Shown piece after piece: positions 46,080 through 57,370 of a stretch of DNA of 64,000 nt (position 1 is the first letter of the stretch; each line of letters begins with the position of its first letter). A program made the translations under genes and the position numbers. This DNA is from Nectonema munidae (lineage: Eukaryota; Nematomorpha; Nectonematoida; Nectonematidae): contig JAUIRK010000707.1 in the NCBI GenBank assembly GCA_030549495.1, positions 42,731 through 106,730 on the forward strand, given 5' to 3'. The notes beneath the pieces were generated by a model. It was not told the DNA's origin, did not search any database, and saw nothing but the letters and a program-made list of their open reading frames with translations.

Positions 46080-48058
46080 TGCTTCTATTGTAGTTAAAAA
46101 TTCTAAAACGGAGAAAAAATTTGCTATCTAAACAACACTCAAGAAATTTACCAAGAATAAAAAACTTGGCGTCGTTTACATGAATACCTAGAAAGATTGA
46201 TGTTCTTAGTTTCTATCAAACTCTTTTTAAAAAAGAAAAACTCAAACAAGAAAGAATTAAGAAAAATTTTCAAGAATTGTCTGATTTATGGGAAAAAATA
46301 AGTTTTCCGGAACTTAGCAAGCAGCTCATTTTTGCTAAAATACAAAAATTAATTATAGATCACGAAAAAAATCAAAAATGAAAAGAAAAATTTAGGGATG
46401 AAATATAAAATTTGTTTGACATCACAAAAGTAGATGGAAATTGGCTATGCAAAGAAGATAAAATTTTTTATCAGCAATAAATTGAATCGAAAGGCAAAGT
46501 TGGATATATGTCAAACAAACTTGCTCCACTTTCTTCCATTCATCCATCAAAAAGAATTAAGAAAACAAGTGATAATTTTTTAACATCTGTTGAAAAAGAC
46601 GAAAACTCAAGTGAACATCAAGAATCAGTCAGCTATAACGAGGAATATGATGATAATGAAGAACGCAATTTTCAAACTGACATGGAAAGAAAAAAATTTT
46701 TTTCTACATCACAGTCTGTTGAATTAGTTAAAAGTTAATTAGTTAAAGTCTGGAAAGATGGAATAGATTTGCCTACTCAATCTCAATCTGGAATATTTAA
46801 AGCAACTATTACACGTGCAAAAGTTATTAAAACTTAAATTAAAAAATTACTGCATGAACAAGCAAATTTTTGTTTACACTTTGATGGTAAACGATTACCA
46901 ATGAAAAAACAGCATTAAGCTTGAAGAATATCAAGTAATTTGTCTGCAAAATACTGAACACGAAATTAATTTGGGAATTTTTAAAAGTGAAAATAGTTCT
47001 GCAAAATCTATTTCAGAAGGAATAATAAAAGTACTTGATGAAAGTGAAGCATGGTCTTCTTCAAAATGATTATTAGTGACACTACAGCTACAGACACTGG
47101 TTCTTTCACAGGAGTTGTAGTAAGGCTTCATCAAAAAATGGTAAGTTTGGGATTAAATAAACCGCAGTTTATTGGTTGCCAACATCATATTTTAGATAGA
47201 GTTTTGAAGCATCTTCCTGATTTTTATTTTCCAGTTAAATCAACTAATGCAAATATAAATTATGAATACCTAATTTTAAAAATTTAGGATGGAGAGATGA
47301 TTTTATATTTTTGTACACATTATGCTATGGTTACAGAATTTATAAAGAAAAAACAAATTACCTATGATTAAGTGGAAAACACTCCCAGTATTAAACAAAG
47401 CTCGATGGAATTCAAGAGCCATTTACGCTCTTATTGCTTACTTTCTTCTACCAAAATATCAAAAAAAAAACTAGAAAATGTTGTAAATTTTATAGCCTAC
47501 GATTTGCAAGAAATATGGTTTTCTGATCAAAAATTTAAAGAAGATAATTATGAAAAACTTCTTAACGGCATTACAAAAACAAAAAATGCAAAACTGATGA
47601 AAAATGTTTCAGAAATCATTGGGTTATTTTTTTTAAATGTTATTATTATTTTTGCTTTGTAAATTTTACTGTGGATATGTGTATTTGGAATAATTTATTT
47701 TTTATTATAGATTACTTAATGCTTGATAATTTTTGTTTTAATTGTCTATATAAATTTAATTGAAAATATATGATGTGTATTGAAACATGCAATAAGCACT
47801 TTTTATTTTCTAACTATTGCATATAGCAGAGTCACATATAACAGATTTTTGCCATAATATATCACATTTGTTTCAATTTCAGAACATTTCCTTACCAAAA
47901 TAAAATTTTTTATTTAATAAATATTTAAATATTATTTTTTTAGTATGGAACCTTTGCAAAATTTTGTGGAGCCCTAACATGAAATATTGTATGCATCCCT
48001 CTAAAAATATTGTGCAACTCTTGGGGGTCCACATGGACCACGCTGAGAAACCCTGTGT
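46080..48058 (+). pseudogene. Degenerate transposase-like gene, family X copy 2, with hAT-type right end
   Basis: Open islands: MSNKLAPLSSIHPSKRIKK with an acidic stretch (46508-46735), IISDTTATDTGSFTGVVVRL (47065-47124), then PQFIGCQHHILDRVLKHLPD (47163-47222) and a C-terminal part (47372-47662). The DTTAxxT ... C-x-H-H-I-L-D layout parallels copy 1 at 5144-6560. The region ends near 48058 in a hAT-style tip that reads CAGGGTTTCTCAGCGTGG on the minus strand, so a divergent hAT affiliation is plausible. Several breaks. It lies in intron 4 of the eleven-exon gene. Confidence 0.55.
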
Positions 48059-48186
48059 TAGGGTTAAATATCTTGCATGTTACAGGATAGTTAAACTTAC
48101 ACTCATTCAGATGCGTATTTATCATATTTACTATTTTTGATACACCATTATTGATTTATTTTGTTGATATATATCTCATTTTTTAG

Positions 48187-48287
48187 TTTACATGCTCTTT
48201 TAAATCATGAACACAATGACATTGAACACGAAAAATGCAACAATCAAGAGAATTCAACAAAAGAATTGAGAGAAAATGATATTCCCA
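48187..48287 (+). CDS. Eleven-exon gene, exon 5
   Basis: Acceptor CTCATTTTTTAG; donor ATTCCCA|GTGAAT. Phase 2 in, phase 1 out. It encodes LHALLNHEHNDIEHEKCNN, then ENSTKELRENDIP. The donor is weaker than those of exons 3 and 4. Confidence 0.65.
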
Positions 48288-48384
48288 GTGAATGTATACT
48301 TCTATTTTTATTTATAATCTTTAAAGGTTAAAGTTTCAAATTTTAAATGTAGCAGTTTTTTAAATGTAAATCCACTAAGTTTGG

Positions 48385-48815
48385 ATGAAGAAGCGAGACT
48401 TTGTTATTTAGGTGAAGTTTAAAACAACATAGGTAGCATTGAAGATTTGTTAGAACACAGGATTAGGTCTGCTTGGAAAAGATTTAAATCTTTAAGTAGT
48501 ATTTTATGCAGTAACAGTTTTTCATTAAAATTTAGAGGTTATTTTTATAAAAGCTGTGTGAGAAATAGTTCAGTGTATGGAAGACACTGGCCTTTAAAAG
48601 AAATAGAAAAAAAATAAATAAATAGTACAGAGATGAGGATGTTGAGACTTAGGTGTCGACAGAATTTAAAATCAAAATTTTGCAATGATAATTTAAGAAA
48701 GCTCTGTGATGTAGATGAAATTAATGTAGTAATTGAAAAACTAACACTGAGATGTTTCGGGTACATAAATAGGAGGCCTAGAGGAGAGTTTATTAGAAAA
48801 AAATAGTGCACAAGT
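48385..48815 (+). mobile_element. RTE-like LINE C-terminal fragment
   Basis: The islands EEARLCYLGEV, HRIRSAWKRFKSLSSIL and FRGYFYKSCVRNSSVYG, then STEMRMLRLRC and LTLRCFGYINRRPRGEF match the RTE thumb/C-terminus (Y-L-G, W-x-x-F, C-V-R-x-x-x-x-Y-G, E-x-R-M-L-R). Two stops are present. It lies in intron 5. Confidence 0.75.
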
Positions 48816-49629
48816 ACAGTGGAGGTCAAAAATTAGTTGGTAGGAAGTAGTTAAAATGGAAAGAATGCGTTTCAATTTTGAAAAGTTTAAAACAGTAAAG
48901 GCTCTTTTTTTAGAAACAACTTTTTTGATGCATTTGTATTTGTGTGTAACCATCGAAAGTGACATTTGTGGACAGGTAATCAATGTCAAAAAGCTTAATC
49001 AGGATTAATTCAAAAAATTAAAGCTGGTCGTTTTTGATAGATGGTCCTTTCGGAGTCTATGATGTAGGTTTAAAGGCATAGCGTTCGGATTCGTAGCCGA
49101 TATTTAATAAAATTTAGGTGACTCAATCGATGTTGGTTTAAAGAAAAAATAGTTTAATTTTTTAAAGCCTATGGAGTGACCCTTCTCTAGTCGACGTCGG
49201 AAGCGAAGAGTTGGCGTTAAATTTATTAAGTTTTAAATATTTGGAGTTTTTAGTCTGATTTTTTTAAGTACTAGAAATCTTAGTAGCATATTTTCCCTCC
49301 GACTCCCCAACTTTACTTTTAATGGAGGTAGCCATTAAAGCAAGTTTGATTGTACTGTTATTCCTAAGTGCATAATGTTTTTATGTCATGGGAACCTTTA
49401 TTTATTGTGATTAAAGTTTATTAAACCCTCATCTCATGAATTTACCCCTTTGAAATACACACATATTCAAATTTTACGCACCCTTTTTTCACTTTGATAA
49501 GAATTGTTTCAGCCTCAAAAAATTGACTTATTTATTGCTATAAACCTAGAAGCATTAAACCTTTTTGTCGTCATTTTAATATAGAAAAATAATTTATGGT
49601 GTCTGTTCAAATTTTACTTTTAGAACACC

Positions 49630-49766
49630 TTAACCCATTTAAGGCCAAGCAAAGCAGACGATATCTAAAAAACGCAGACGATTTATATTCAAAGTCATTT
49701 AAAAAAGCAGACAAAGATGAAATTACTTATGTTCCAAAATAGGAACATTGGCCGTAAATGGGTTAA
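49630..49766 (-). mobile_element. TTAA MITE, copy B
   Basis: Bounded by TTAA (49630-49633 and 49763-49766). It is nearly identical to copy A over its whole length, differing by a handful of bases. It lies in intron 5 of the eleven-exon gene. Confidence 0.95.
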
Positions 49767-49822
49767 ATCTCCACTAGAATGTAAAAAAGTGTTGCTGAGA
49801 GGTCATGAATAATAGTTGAAGA

Positions 49823-49994
49823 ATATAATAAAAAATAAGTAAACTTTTATTCAAGCAATTTCAAAACTTTATAATCAAAAAAGTAATAAACATTATCTGA
49901 TGAGTTTATTTATATCTGAAGAAGCCATAGTGGTAGAAAATTAATAAAGTTTTCAACTTGTTTGAATAAAAGTTTTGCTTATTTTCATATTATT
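49823..49994. mobile_element. Short hairpin MITE
   Basis: The arms of about 45 bases are inverted copies: AATAAGTAAACTTTTATTCA (from 49835) and TGAATAAAAGTTTTGCTTATT (to about 49983). The loop is about 70 bases. The tip shares AGTAAAACTTTTATT with the foldback element at 40605-40989, so both may use the same transposase. Confidence 0.75.
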
Positions 49995-50305
49995 TCTACT
50001 AGAATGTATATTATTTTTTTCGATTAAGGCGTAATTTTTATTTTTTTGTGGTTGAATTCCATGAGATTTTAATTTTTTTAGGGAGCCATCGAAAAATGTT
50101 GCGTTACTCATGTATAGAAAAAATTGTCTCAAATAGTGACGTCATATTTAAATAGTTAAAGCCAAAAATAGGGATTCTTTTTTACGTTCTATTATTAAAA
50201 ATAAAATTTAATTTTAAAATAATCAAAATTTTTAAGATAAATATAAAATCAACAATTTATCCTTTATATTTTTGTTTTTACTTTTACTTAGATTATAATT
50301 TTTAG

Positions 50306-50430
50306 TATTTTACCTCGAAGATCTTGCAGATCGAGTAAAAAGAAGAAAAAGAATGGCTAATGCTGGTTTAGCGCCATTTCAAAGGAATACCCCTTCTACA
50401 GAAAATATCAGCCATAAAGACAAAAATTTG
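50306..50430 (+). CDS. Eleven-exon gene, exon 6
   Basis: Acceptor ATAATTTTTAG; the donor is probably TTTG|GTCAAG, the least convincing in the gene. Phase 1 in, phase 0 out. The product FYLEDLADRVKRRKRMANAG, then LAPFQRNTPSTEN is the most conserved-looking stretch of the protein, with an amphipathic basic helix and a likely nuclear localisation signal (KRRKR). Confidence 0.7.
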
Positions 50431-50494
50431 GTCAAGAAAACTCATAAAATTTATCATTTTTAATTTAAATAATATTTAAACATTTGTTTTTAAG

Positions 50495-50657
50495 ACAAAC
50501 TCCACAAATCTCAACCAGAATAATAAGAATAAAATTTCTGTTGATAAAAAGACAAATAAAAAGTCTTATTTAGAATGCATAAAGTCAAAGAATAAAAACA
50601 AAATGATCAAAAATAGAAATATTTCTTCTGTTAATTCTTCTTCTAAAAGCCAAACAA
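50495..50657 (+). CDS. Eleven-exon gene, exon 7
   Basis: Acceptor TTGTTTTTAAG; good donor CAAACAA|GTAAGG. Phase 0 in, phase 1 out. It is Lys/Asn/Ser-rich (KKSYLECIKSKNKNKMIKN). The intron between exons 6 and 7 would be only 64 bases, so this could alternatively be one retained exon, but the intervening frame has a stop. Confidence 0.7.
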
Positions 50658-51378
50658 GTAAGGAATATTTATCATATTTTTGGCTTCTGTTAAGATCACT
50701 TTGACCCCTATTTTTCAAATTTCATAATTTTTGTGACTGAATTTTTAATTTTTTTTATATAAATGTTATGTATTACTACAATCAATCAGGAAAAATAAAA
50801 CAAATATAAGATTGAAGAAAATACCTTGAATTAAATACTAATTAATCCCTATTTAACATTTTGTGTTTAAAGATAAATAAATTTCTTGATTACTATTTGC
50901 CTTTGATACAGAAAAATAAAAAGGAATAATTTTATTATCAAAAGTTAAAATCAAAATAGTTTTTTATAGTTATAGTTTTTAAAAACTTTAACATAAGTTA
51001 AACCAAGCACTAATCTTGGCATTGATTATAACCGTTCTTATAACTGTTCAGTGCAATACATATATCGAGTTACCTACACATATTGTTTCATTAGTTAACT
51101 AAATGGACAATACTTAAAACAACAAAGACAAAAGTGTATGTTCTTTGCCAATATTCAAAAAACCTTTTCATCTTTTTAGCATGTATAAAAAAACAATTAA
51201 TTTTTCTTCATAAAATCCTTATTTTTAATGTAAATTTATTTTAAACATCTGTACGAAAATGTAATCACGAAAAAAAATATCACAAATAAAACTTATTTTA
51301 AAAATAATTACCAGATTCGCATTTATTATACACTTGAAACAATAAATATGAATCAAAATAAAATTCAATTTTTAAAAT

Positions 51379-51508
51379 TTAACCTAATTAAGACCAGCGT
51401 ACTCATTTGAGTGCGTATATTTTTTATCGTCTGCGTTTTAATGTGATAAAAATACAAATCGCCTGCTTCCTACTACTCGTCTGCTTTTAGTGGTCCTAAA
51501 TGTGTTAA
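51379..51508 (+). mobile_element. TTAA MITE, copy I (variant palindrome)
   Basis: Bounded by TTAA (51379-51382 and 51505-51508), with the tips CCTAATTAAGACCAGCG and, inverted, CACATTTAGGACCACTA. The palindrome is ACTC-ATTT-GAGT, again different in sequence but the same in position. The boxes are TCGTCTGCGTTTT, TCGCCTGCTT and TCGTCTGCTTTT. Confidence 0.85.
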
Positions 51509-51689
51509 TATACGATCTCAAATGTCAAAATTAAAACAGGAGAAAGAAAAAAGTAAGTCATTTTGGTTAAGATAGTTTGAATGGTATTATGATCGTGACA
51601 CTTGAAAATCTAAAATTTTTCATTCAAAATTTTTTTGCCCCAATAATATAACTGGGAATGAGCTTAAATAACTTTATCTAAGCGGGACG

Positions 51690-51748
51690 CATACAAACAT
51701 TTGAAGAGCCACACATGGCTCACAGGCTGTAGTTTGCCCACCTCTCTG
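51690..51748 (-). mobile_element. Isolated hAT end
   Basis: On minus it reads CAGAGAGGTGGGCAAACTAC, then GCCTGTGAGCCATGTGTGGC, a hAT terminal block of the widespread CAG-GGTGGGCAAACT type. No opposite end was found. Confidence 0.6.
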
Positions 51749-52225
51749 TTTGGGTAATTATATTATAATATTCTCTTATAACCAAACTTCTGAAATGTTT
51801 ATATATATAAATATAATCTGTTTATAACGAAAGTCACTTGACTTATATGGGGTGGAAGGGGGGGTATATTTTTTTAAGCATATGAAAATAGAATTTCTAA
51901 AGCTGTATTATTCAGCTAGTTCGAGTTTGAAATTTTTTATAAATAATATAAGTCATTTAACAACTGAAGTTACGAATAAATCTGTGTCATTATCAGTGTG
52001 TTCACAAAAATGGAAAAAAAATTAAAATCATTATCTTAATCGTTTTGGGTTTATTTCTACTAAATAGAATAAAAGAAAATTGAAATAAATTTATAAAAAC
52101 CCTACAAGAAATTAACAAATAAAAAGTTTTTCAAATTCAATTCAAATTCAGTTTATTGAATCAAAACACATGTTCTGTAGTGAAAGATTCACTTTAAAAA
52201 TTGGTTGGTTTTATATAATCAAGGT

Positions 52226-53014
52226 GCCGTGTTCACCCACGCATAAGCCGCACTTTTTTTCGCTGAAATTCATGGGAAATTAGAGGTGCGGCTTATGCAT
52301 TGGTGTACATTGAATCGTTACAATCGATGATAAAGACGTGTGAATATGTTTCAAAAATTTTACTTATGTTGCTATAAAATTTCAATCAATTATATATTTT
52401 ACATATTTGCACTGTTTAATAATAACTTTCAAAGCCATCTTCATTTGTATCATTACCAAACATATTGTCCCATTCCTCTTGGGTCAAATCCACAGCTCCG
52501 GTAGAGTCAAAATACAACTCATCAGAGTCCAGTACAGATTCCTCCTGGTCCATCTCATGCTCTTCCCACAAGTGATCATCCTGGGTTCCATCTAAAGAGT
52601 TACTGATACCACACTTTAAAAACGCAGATTGGATCATGGATTTTGTGATCTCCCCATCCTCCATCTTCTGACCACGCTCTCATCTATGCCAAAATGGCGT
52701 TCTGCAGCTCTATTCCCCCTTTCTTCTGCCTTTTGGATTATTTGTAGCTTTTCCTTTGCTTAAAACTGTGTTCTTTTGCTAGGAGGCATCTTGTTTGAGT
52801 TGAGTGAGTAAATAAAATAAAGTTTTGAGGGAGTTAACTGATGTGATAAGTGAAGTGTTGAGTGTGTTAATTGGGATCAAGCACCGATAGTTAATTGTTG
52901 AATAAGTTAATTGAAATGTTGAGTGAGTCAATATGGTTTGTAATAAGATGAAAATTTTTTTTTGTAAAATTGTTGCCAAATCAGGGGTGCGGCTTATGTG
53001 TGGGTGAATAGGGT
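52226..53014 (-). mobile_element. pogo-like element with internal deletion of the DDE core
   Basis: The ends are inverted: TTCACCCACGCATAAGCCGC (52232-52251) and, on the right, GTGCGGCTTATGTGTGGGTG ending near 53006. Inside, on minus from 52789, comes a pogo/CENPB-type helix-turn-helix start MPPSKRTQF, a stop, then EKLQIIQKAEERGNRAAERH and FGIDESVVRRW. The next codons shift frame directly into the family's C-terminus (SAFLKCGISNSLDGTQDDHL and an acidic end at 52416). The whole catalytic DDE part is gone, so this is a deletion derivative. Confidence 0.85.
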
Positions 53015-53029
53015 AAGTAGATGTATGTG

Positions 53030-53570
53030 TATATACTAAAAAGAATATGAAAGAAATCAATTTAAAAAGTCTTTGAGTAGGTGTAGAAAAAGATCATGCT
53101 TAAATTTGAAGTAGGATGTGGTAAGTCTTAAAGTTCTTGGTAATGAATTGAAGAGAAGGGAGGATGTTGTAGTTGGTTTCTGGTTCTTATAGGAGGAATG
53201 TTGGAAAAGTTGTTCAATTTCAATTGTGTTTTGTTGAGGGGATTAAGGAGTTCTTTAAATGTAATCAGGAGAAATTTAAACTGAACAAAACTTTTTGTTA
53301 GGGAAGATGTTCGTATGTTGTAGATGAGGTTTTAATTTTGTTGAATTTTTGAGGTTAAAATGTACCTGAAGCAGTTTTTTGTCAATCTGATGAATTTTTT
53401 TGAGTCCTTTTTGCTTAAGAGAAGGAAATATGTTCCAATGGCATACTTAAAGTTATTCAGAATGTAAGTCTTTACCAAAAGTGTTTTGTGAGTGTTTGAG
53501 ATGAAAGGAAATGATTTTTTTAGAATAGCAATTTTGAGTTTGGGTTTTGATATCACTTTTTTGAAGTGAT
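53030..53570 (-). mobile_element. LINE 3' fragment
   Basis: On minus: KPKLKIAILKKSFPFISNTH, LLVKTYILNNFKYAIGTYF and KKFIRLTKNCFRYILTS, then, after a frame change, LFNSLPRTLRLTTSYFKFKH ending at about 53070. The L-F-N-S-L-P signature is the usual end of CR1/Jockey-type LINE reverse transcriptases. Its 3' end abuts the right tip of the pogo-like element. Confidence 0.7.
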
Positions 53571-54113
53571 TTTCTATTTAGAGTGTGTTTGAGATATTAA
53601 AGCCCAAGATGAAGCTTAATTAAGAAATTAAGACTTTAATTTAAAAGACAAAACTCATACTAATCACGTCTAGCTACCTATATACACAACTCAACAATTT
53701 GAGGCAGGGATCTCTTGGCCTTAAAGATATAGTAAACTTAGACTCTGGTTATATTTATTTTAAACATCACAAAAAATCACAAGCTATTTTAAAATAAATT
53801 GTCTACTTTGTAATAAAATTAATATTTTTAATGCAATAATAGGTCAAAAAAGTGATTTTTTACGGTAAATTTTCTCATATATTAAGAGTGTTTTAACCTA
53901 ATTTTATTGTATATATGTATATCAAGCTTGAATATAAGTATTCAAGCTTGAAATACCAGCGTTTTTAATATTATTTTTACCACAGATAGGTTACTTTTTT
54001 TTAAAAATAACAATTGTTTTTAAACAATTTCCATACTATCTTTGAAGAATAATACTTTTATTACAATTTTTAAAATGGGTTTTTTTATTATTAGCATTTT
54101 TTCTCTATTTAAG

Positions 54114-54287
54114 GTATTTTGAAGTTTAGTGTAGATTCCTTACTTGATTCTGATAGTGATGATTGTGTTGAGAAGTACGAAGAACAGTCTACAAGTACTA
54201 AAAAAGAAGCATCTCGCTCAGATTCCTGTTCTTCTAGAAGTAACAATAAAATTGATGAAAAAATCAGCCGTAATCGAAGTGATAAAG
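54114..54287 (+). CDS. Eleven-exon gene, exon 8
   Basis: Acceptor CTATTTAAG at 54113; donor ATAAAG|GTATAC. Phase 1 in and out. It encodes ILKFSVDSLLDSDSDDCVEK, then a Ser/Asp/Lys-rich tract (SRSDSCSSRSNNKIDEK), typical of an acidic, phosphorylatable linker. It is preceded by a 3.5-kb intron that contains the pogo-like and LINE remains. Confidence 0.7.
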
Positions 54288-54453
54288 GTATACTCATTTG
54301 TAATTATGTTTTAGTGATAGTTAAATCACGCTAAAAATTGGTTAAGGAGGGTGAATCATGTTGCTTATATATACTTTGCTTCGATACCACAAAGTCTTGT
54401 ATTCCATCAATCAAACGGCACAATTCCGCCTATTCTATGATATTTAGGTTCTA

Positions 54454-55297
54454 GGAGAAGCATTGGCGAAGGAGAAGCGTTGGCGTTTTTAAAATTTTTT
54501 GATGTTGCCGCCTTGCTTCTTATTTACATTAGCCACCATCTCATTATCTTTTTTTCCTCATCACTTTGTAGCACATATGAATAATGCTATAACTGTTACT
54601 GCTCCACATGAAACTTTTGATTATCAGGATTTTAGATGTAAAATTGTAACTATTAAATAACAAAAACTGAATATTAATTTGAAGTAAATATTACACATTA
54701 CTGAAAAAAGTTTTTTTAACGTTTACCCCTATATAAAAATTCTAAACGATAATTTCTTTTTAATCAAAAATGTCTACTACAAAAAAAATTCAACTTCTAT
54801 ATCTTGTCTAAAAAAATCAACTACAGGTTTAAAAAATGGTGCTTTTTTTACGCTTTTACCCAACTTATACTAAATTCTAGAATTTTTATGAAAATTTTTT
54901 CTTAAACGAGCCTAAGTTACTTAAAATTGTCCAAAATTTTATATTATAAAATAAAAATAGAAAAATTTTGAATATTAAAATTAAATTATTTCAATTAAAT
55001 TTTAAAGTATTAAAAATGGAAAAACTATGCAATTTGAAAAGATTTTTGTTTATTCAAAACTATTTTCATAAATATTTTGTTATTAAAATAATTATTATTA
55101 TAAATAATAGTATGAGAGAAAAACGATGAATGATAACCATATGCGCAAGCAAAGTGTTTTATCGAGAGAGCGAGCAAGAAAAGTGATGAGGAAAAAAAAG
55201 AATTGTGTGATAGTGGCAGTAGTGCACATGAACAAGTTTGCGGCAACATCCAAAGAAAGAAAAATCGCCAACGCTTCTCCTTCGTCAATCCTTCTCC
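54454..55297. mobile_element. Inverted-repeat element, 844 bp, about 118-bp arms
   Basis: The tips are GGAGAAGCATTGGCGAAGGA (54454-54473) and, inverted, GGAGAAGGATTGACGAAGGA (55278-55297). The arms continue through GAGAAGCGTTGGCG and a CTCATCACTTTGT / AAAGTGATGAG pair (to 54571 and from 55179). The interior is AT-rich with no frame; the 63-codon frame at 55126-55317 is an arm read through. The superfamily is not known and no target duplication was fixed. Confidence 0.8.
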
Positions 55298-55461
55298 GTT
55301 TACAATTTAGTCAGTGAGCCTGTAATCGCTCATATATCTTTTAGTCAAAATGAGACCAAATTCTTTAGCTAAGTATTTCATGAAAGAGAAAAGATTTATG
55401 ATTCAATAGTGACTACAGTAAATTTTGCTCTAAACGAAATTATGTTTTTATCTGCATTTTG

Positions 55462-55599
55462 TTAACCCATTTACGACCAATGTTCCTATTTTGGAACATA
55501 AGTAATTTCATCTTCGTCTGCTTTTTTCAATGACTTTGAATATAAATCGTCTGCGTTTTTTTAGATATCGTCTGCTTTGCTTGGTCTTAAATGGGTTAA
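55462..55599 (+). mobile_element. TTAA MITE, copy C (best-preserved)
   Basis: Bounded by TTAA (55462-55465 and 55596-55599). The left tip is CCCATTTACGACCAATG and the palindrome GTTCC-TATTTT-GGAAC. Three boxes follow (TTCGTCTGCTTTTTTC, ATCGTCTGCGTTTTTT, ATCGTCTGCTTTGC), and the right tip is GGTCTTAAATGGG. It is in the opposite orientation to A and B. Confidence 0.95.
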
Positions 55600-56224
55600 A
55601 ACATGCATTTGCTTTATTCGACAGAGCATGCATAGTTGTTTTCTTCTATTTTAAATGTTGCCATAATAACTTTTGGTTTATATTCATACATGCTTAGATA
55701 ATCTCTTATTCAATGAGATGCTTGCTTAGACTCAGATTTAGACTGCTAAATAACCTGATTATTTTTATGTCCTTGCGACCCCAAACATATCGCTTGTCCA
55801 CCGTTTTCTCCTTAATCATGCAGATTGCTTACTTCCATTATTTATTTGATATGTTTGTAGCAAAGAGGTGCTGCTTACCATTTAAATTATTAGTGTTAAA
55901 TCTACAAAAATGACATTTTCTCTGTATATTTACTTAGCTGGTTTGAAATAAATGATATTATGTGTTTCACAGGCAGCAGGTGTTCTAATACAAAATAATT
56001 CAAAGGATTGATCCTTACCCTGAAGATATTTATTTATATATATTCCAAAAGATATTTAAAAAACTGTTAAATAATACAGTGAAAACTATAAAAAAGTCAA
56101 TATATAAATTTGGAAAAGTGAATTTATCAAATTTTTTATCCGTTAGCTTAGAACGAATGCATATAAAAAGTATTGATAATTATTTTTGAATCAGTTTATC
56201 AAAATTTAATAGCGATTCCTCAAA

Positions 56225-56715
56225 AAGTTTCAATTTATCAATGTCAAACGTTTTGCGCTTTATTAGCTATAAAATTAACTAATATCTAGTCTAGTCCTAA
56301 GTCTTGTTCACATATCTTTTTTTCTACCTCAAATTGAAATTAAAGCCTTGATTTATTCAATCTTGTAGAATATGATTGGTTGTAAAACTTTTAATTTATC
56401 AATGTCAAACGTTTTGTGCTTTATTAGCTATAAAATTAACTAATATCTAGTCCAGTCCAAAGTCAATAACTTGTTCACATATCTTTTTTCTACGTCAAAA
56501 TGAAATTAAAGCCTTGAATTATTCAATCTTGTAGAATATGATTGGTTATAAAAGTTTCAATTTATCAATGTCAAACGCTTTGTGCTTTATTAGCTATAAA
56601 ATTAACTAATATCTATCCAGTCTAGTCCAAAGTCAATAACTTGTTCACATATCTTTTTTTCTACTTCAAAATTAAATTAAAGCCTTAATTTATTCAATCT
56701 TGTAGAATATGATTG
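56225..56715 (+). repeat. Tandem triplication, unit about 163 bp
   Basis: Three consecutive units, each with CAATTTATCAATGTCAAACG, TATTAGCTATAAAATTAACT, TTGTTCACATATC and CAATCTTGTAGAATATGATTG (starting near 56231, 56394 and 56557). Identity is high and only small indels separate the units, so the duplication is recent. It is intronic and non-coding. Confidence 0.9.
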
Positions 56716-57370
56716 GTAGTAAATCAATAGAAATTATAACCAAAGGTATGTGCGTGTTAGATCACTTGAACGCCGGAGTATTCTAAGTTTTGTCATGATT
56801 GTATTTTTTATAAGTTAATTACAGTAGACTTTCATATAAGCACACCCGTTATAAGCACACATATCTGAAGTCCCATTTATTTTTAGGGTATCTTACATAG
56901 AAATTGATCGGTATAAGCACTCATTGCTATAAGCACGTAGTGTTTAATGGAAAGTAAACAAGTTTCACAACTATTCTATTGGATTTTCATCGAATATGTC
57001 TTTTTATATTGAAACATTATTTGACTTCTCAAAAATACATAGCGCATTTTTGATTTTTTGATTTACTATGCTCCCATATCTTATGCATTTATGCGCGTCT
57101 GTTTGAAGTAGTCAGCAAAATTTAATTGAAACACATGTAAAAACATTCAAGCGTTCACTAAAAAGTTATCTTGTGTGATTGATAATATCGCTTAGTAGAT
57201 GTGTTTTACATGATTGTTTATAGACAGGATACGCGTTATTATGCCATTATGATTGCATAATTTTTTTGCAGTTATTTTCATCAATATTGATTTTACTTTG
57301 CTTTAGCATAAGTTTGTTTTTGTTGTTACATTTGTTTTTTTTATTTCATTTGCTTTCTTGTAAACTTAGA

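Noticed and set aside
55126-55317. 63-codon basic frame as a small gene
   Set aside because: It overlaps the inverted arm of the 54454-55297 element and starts in its non-coding interior.
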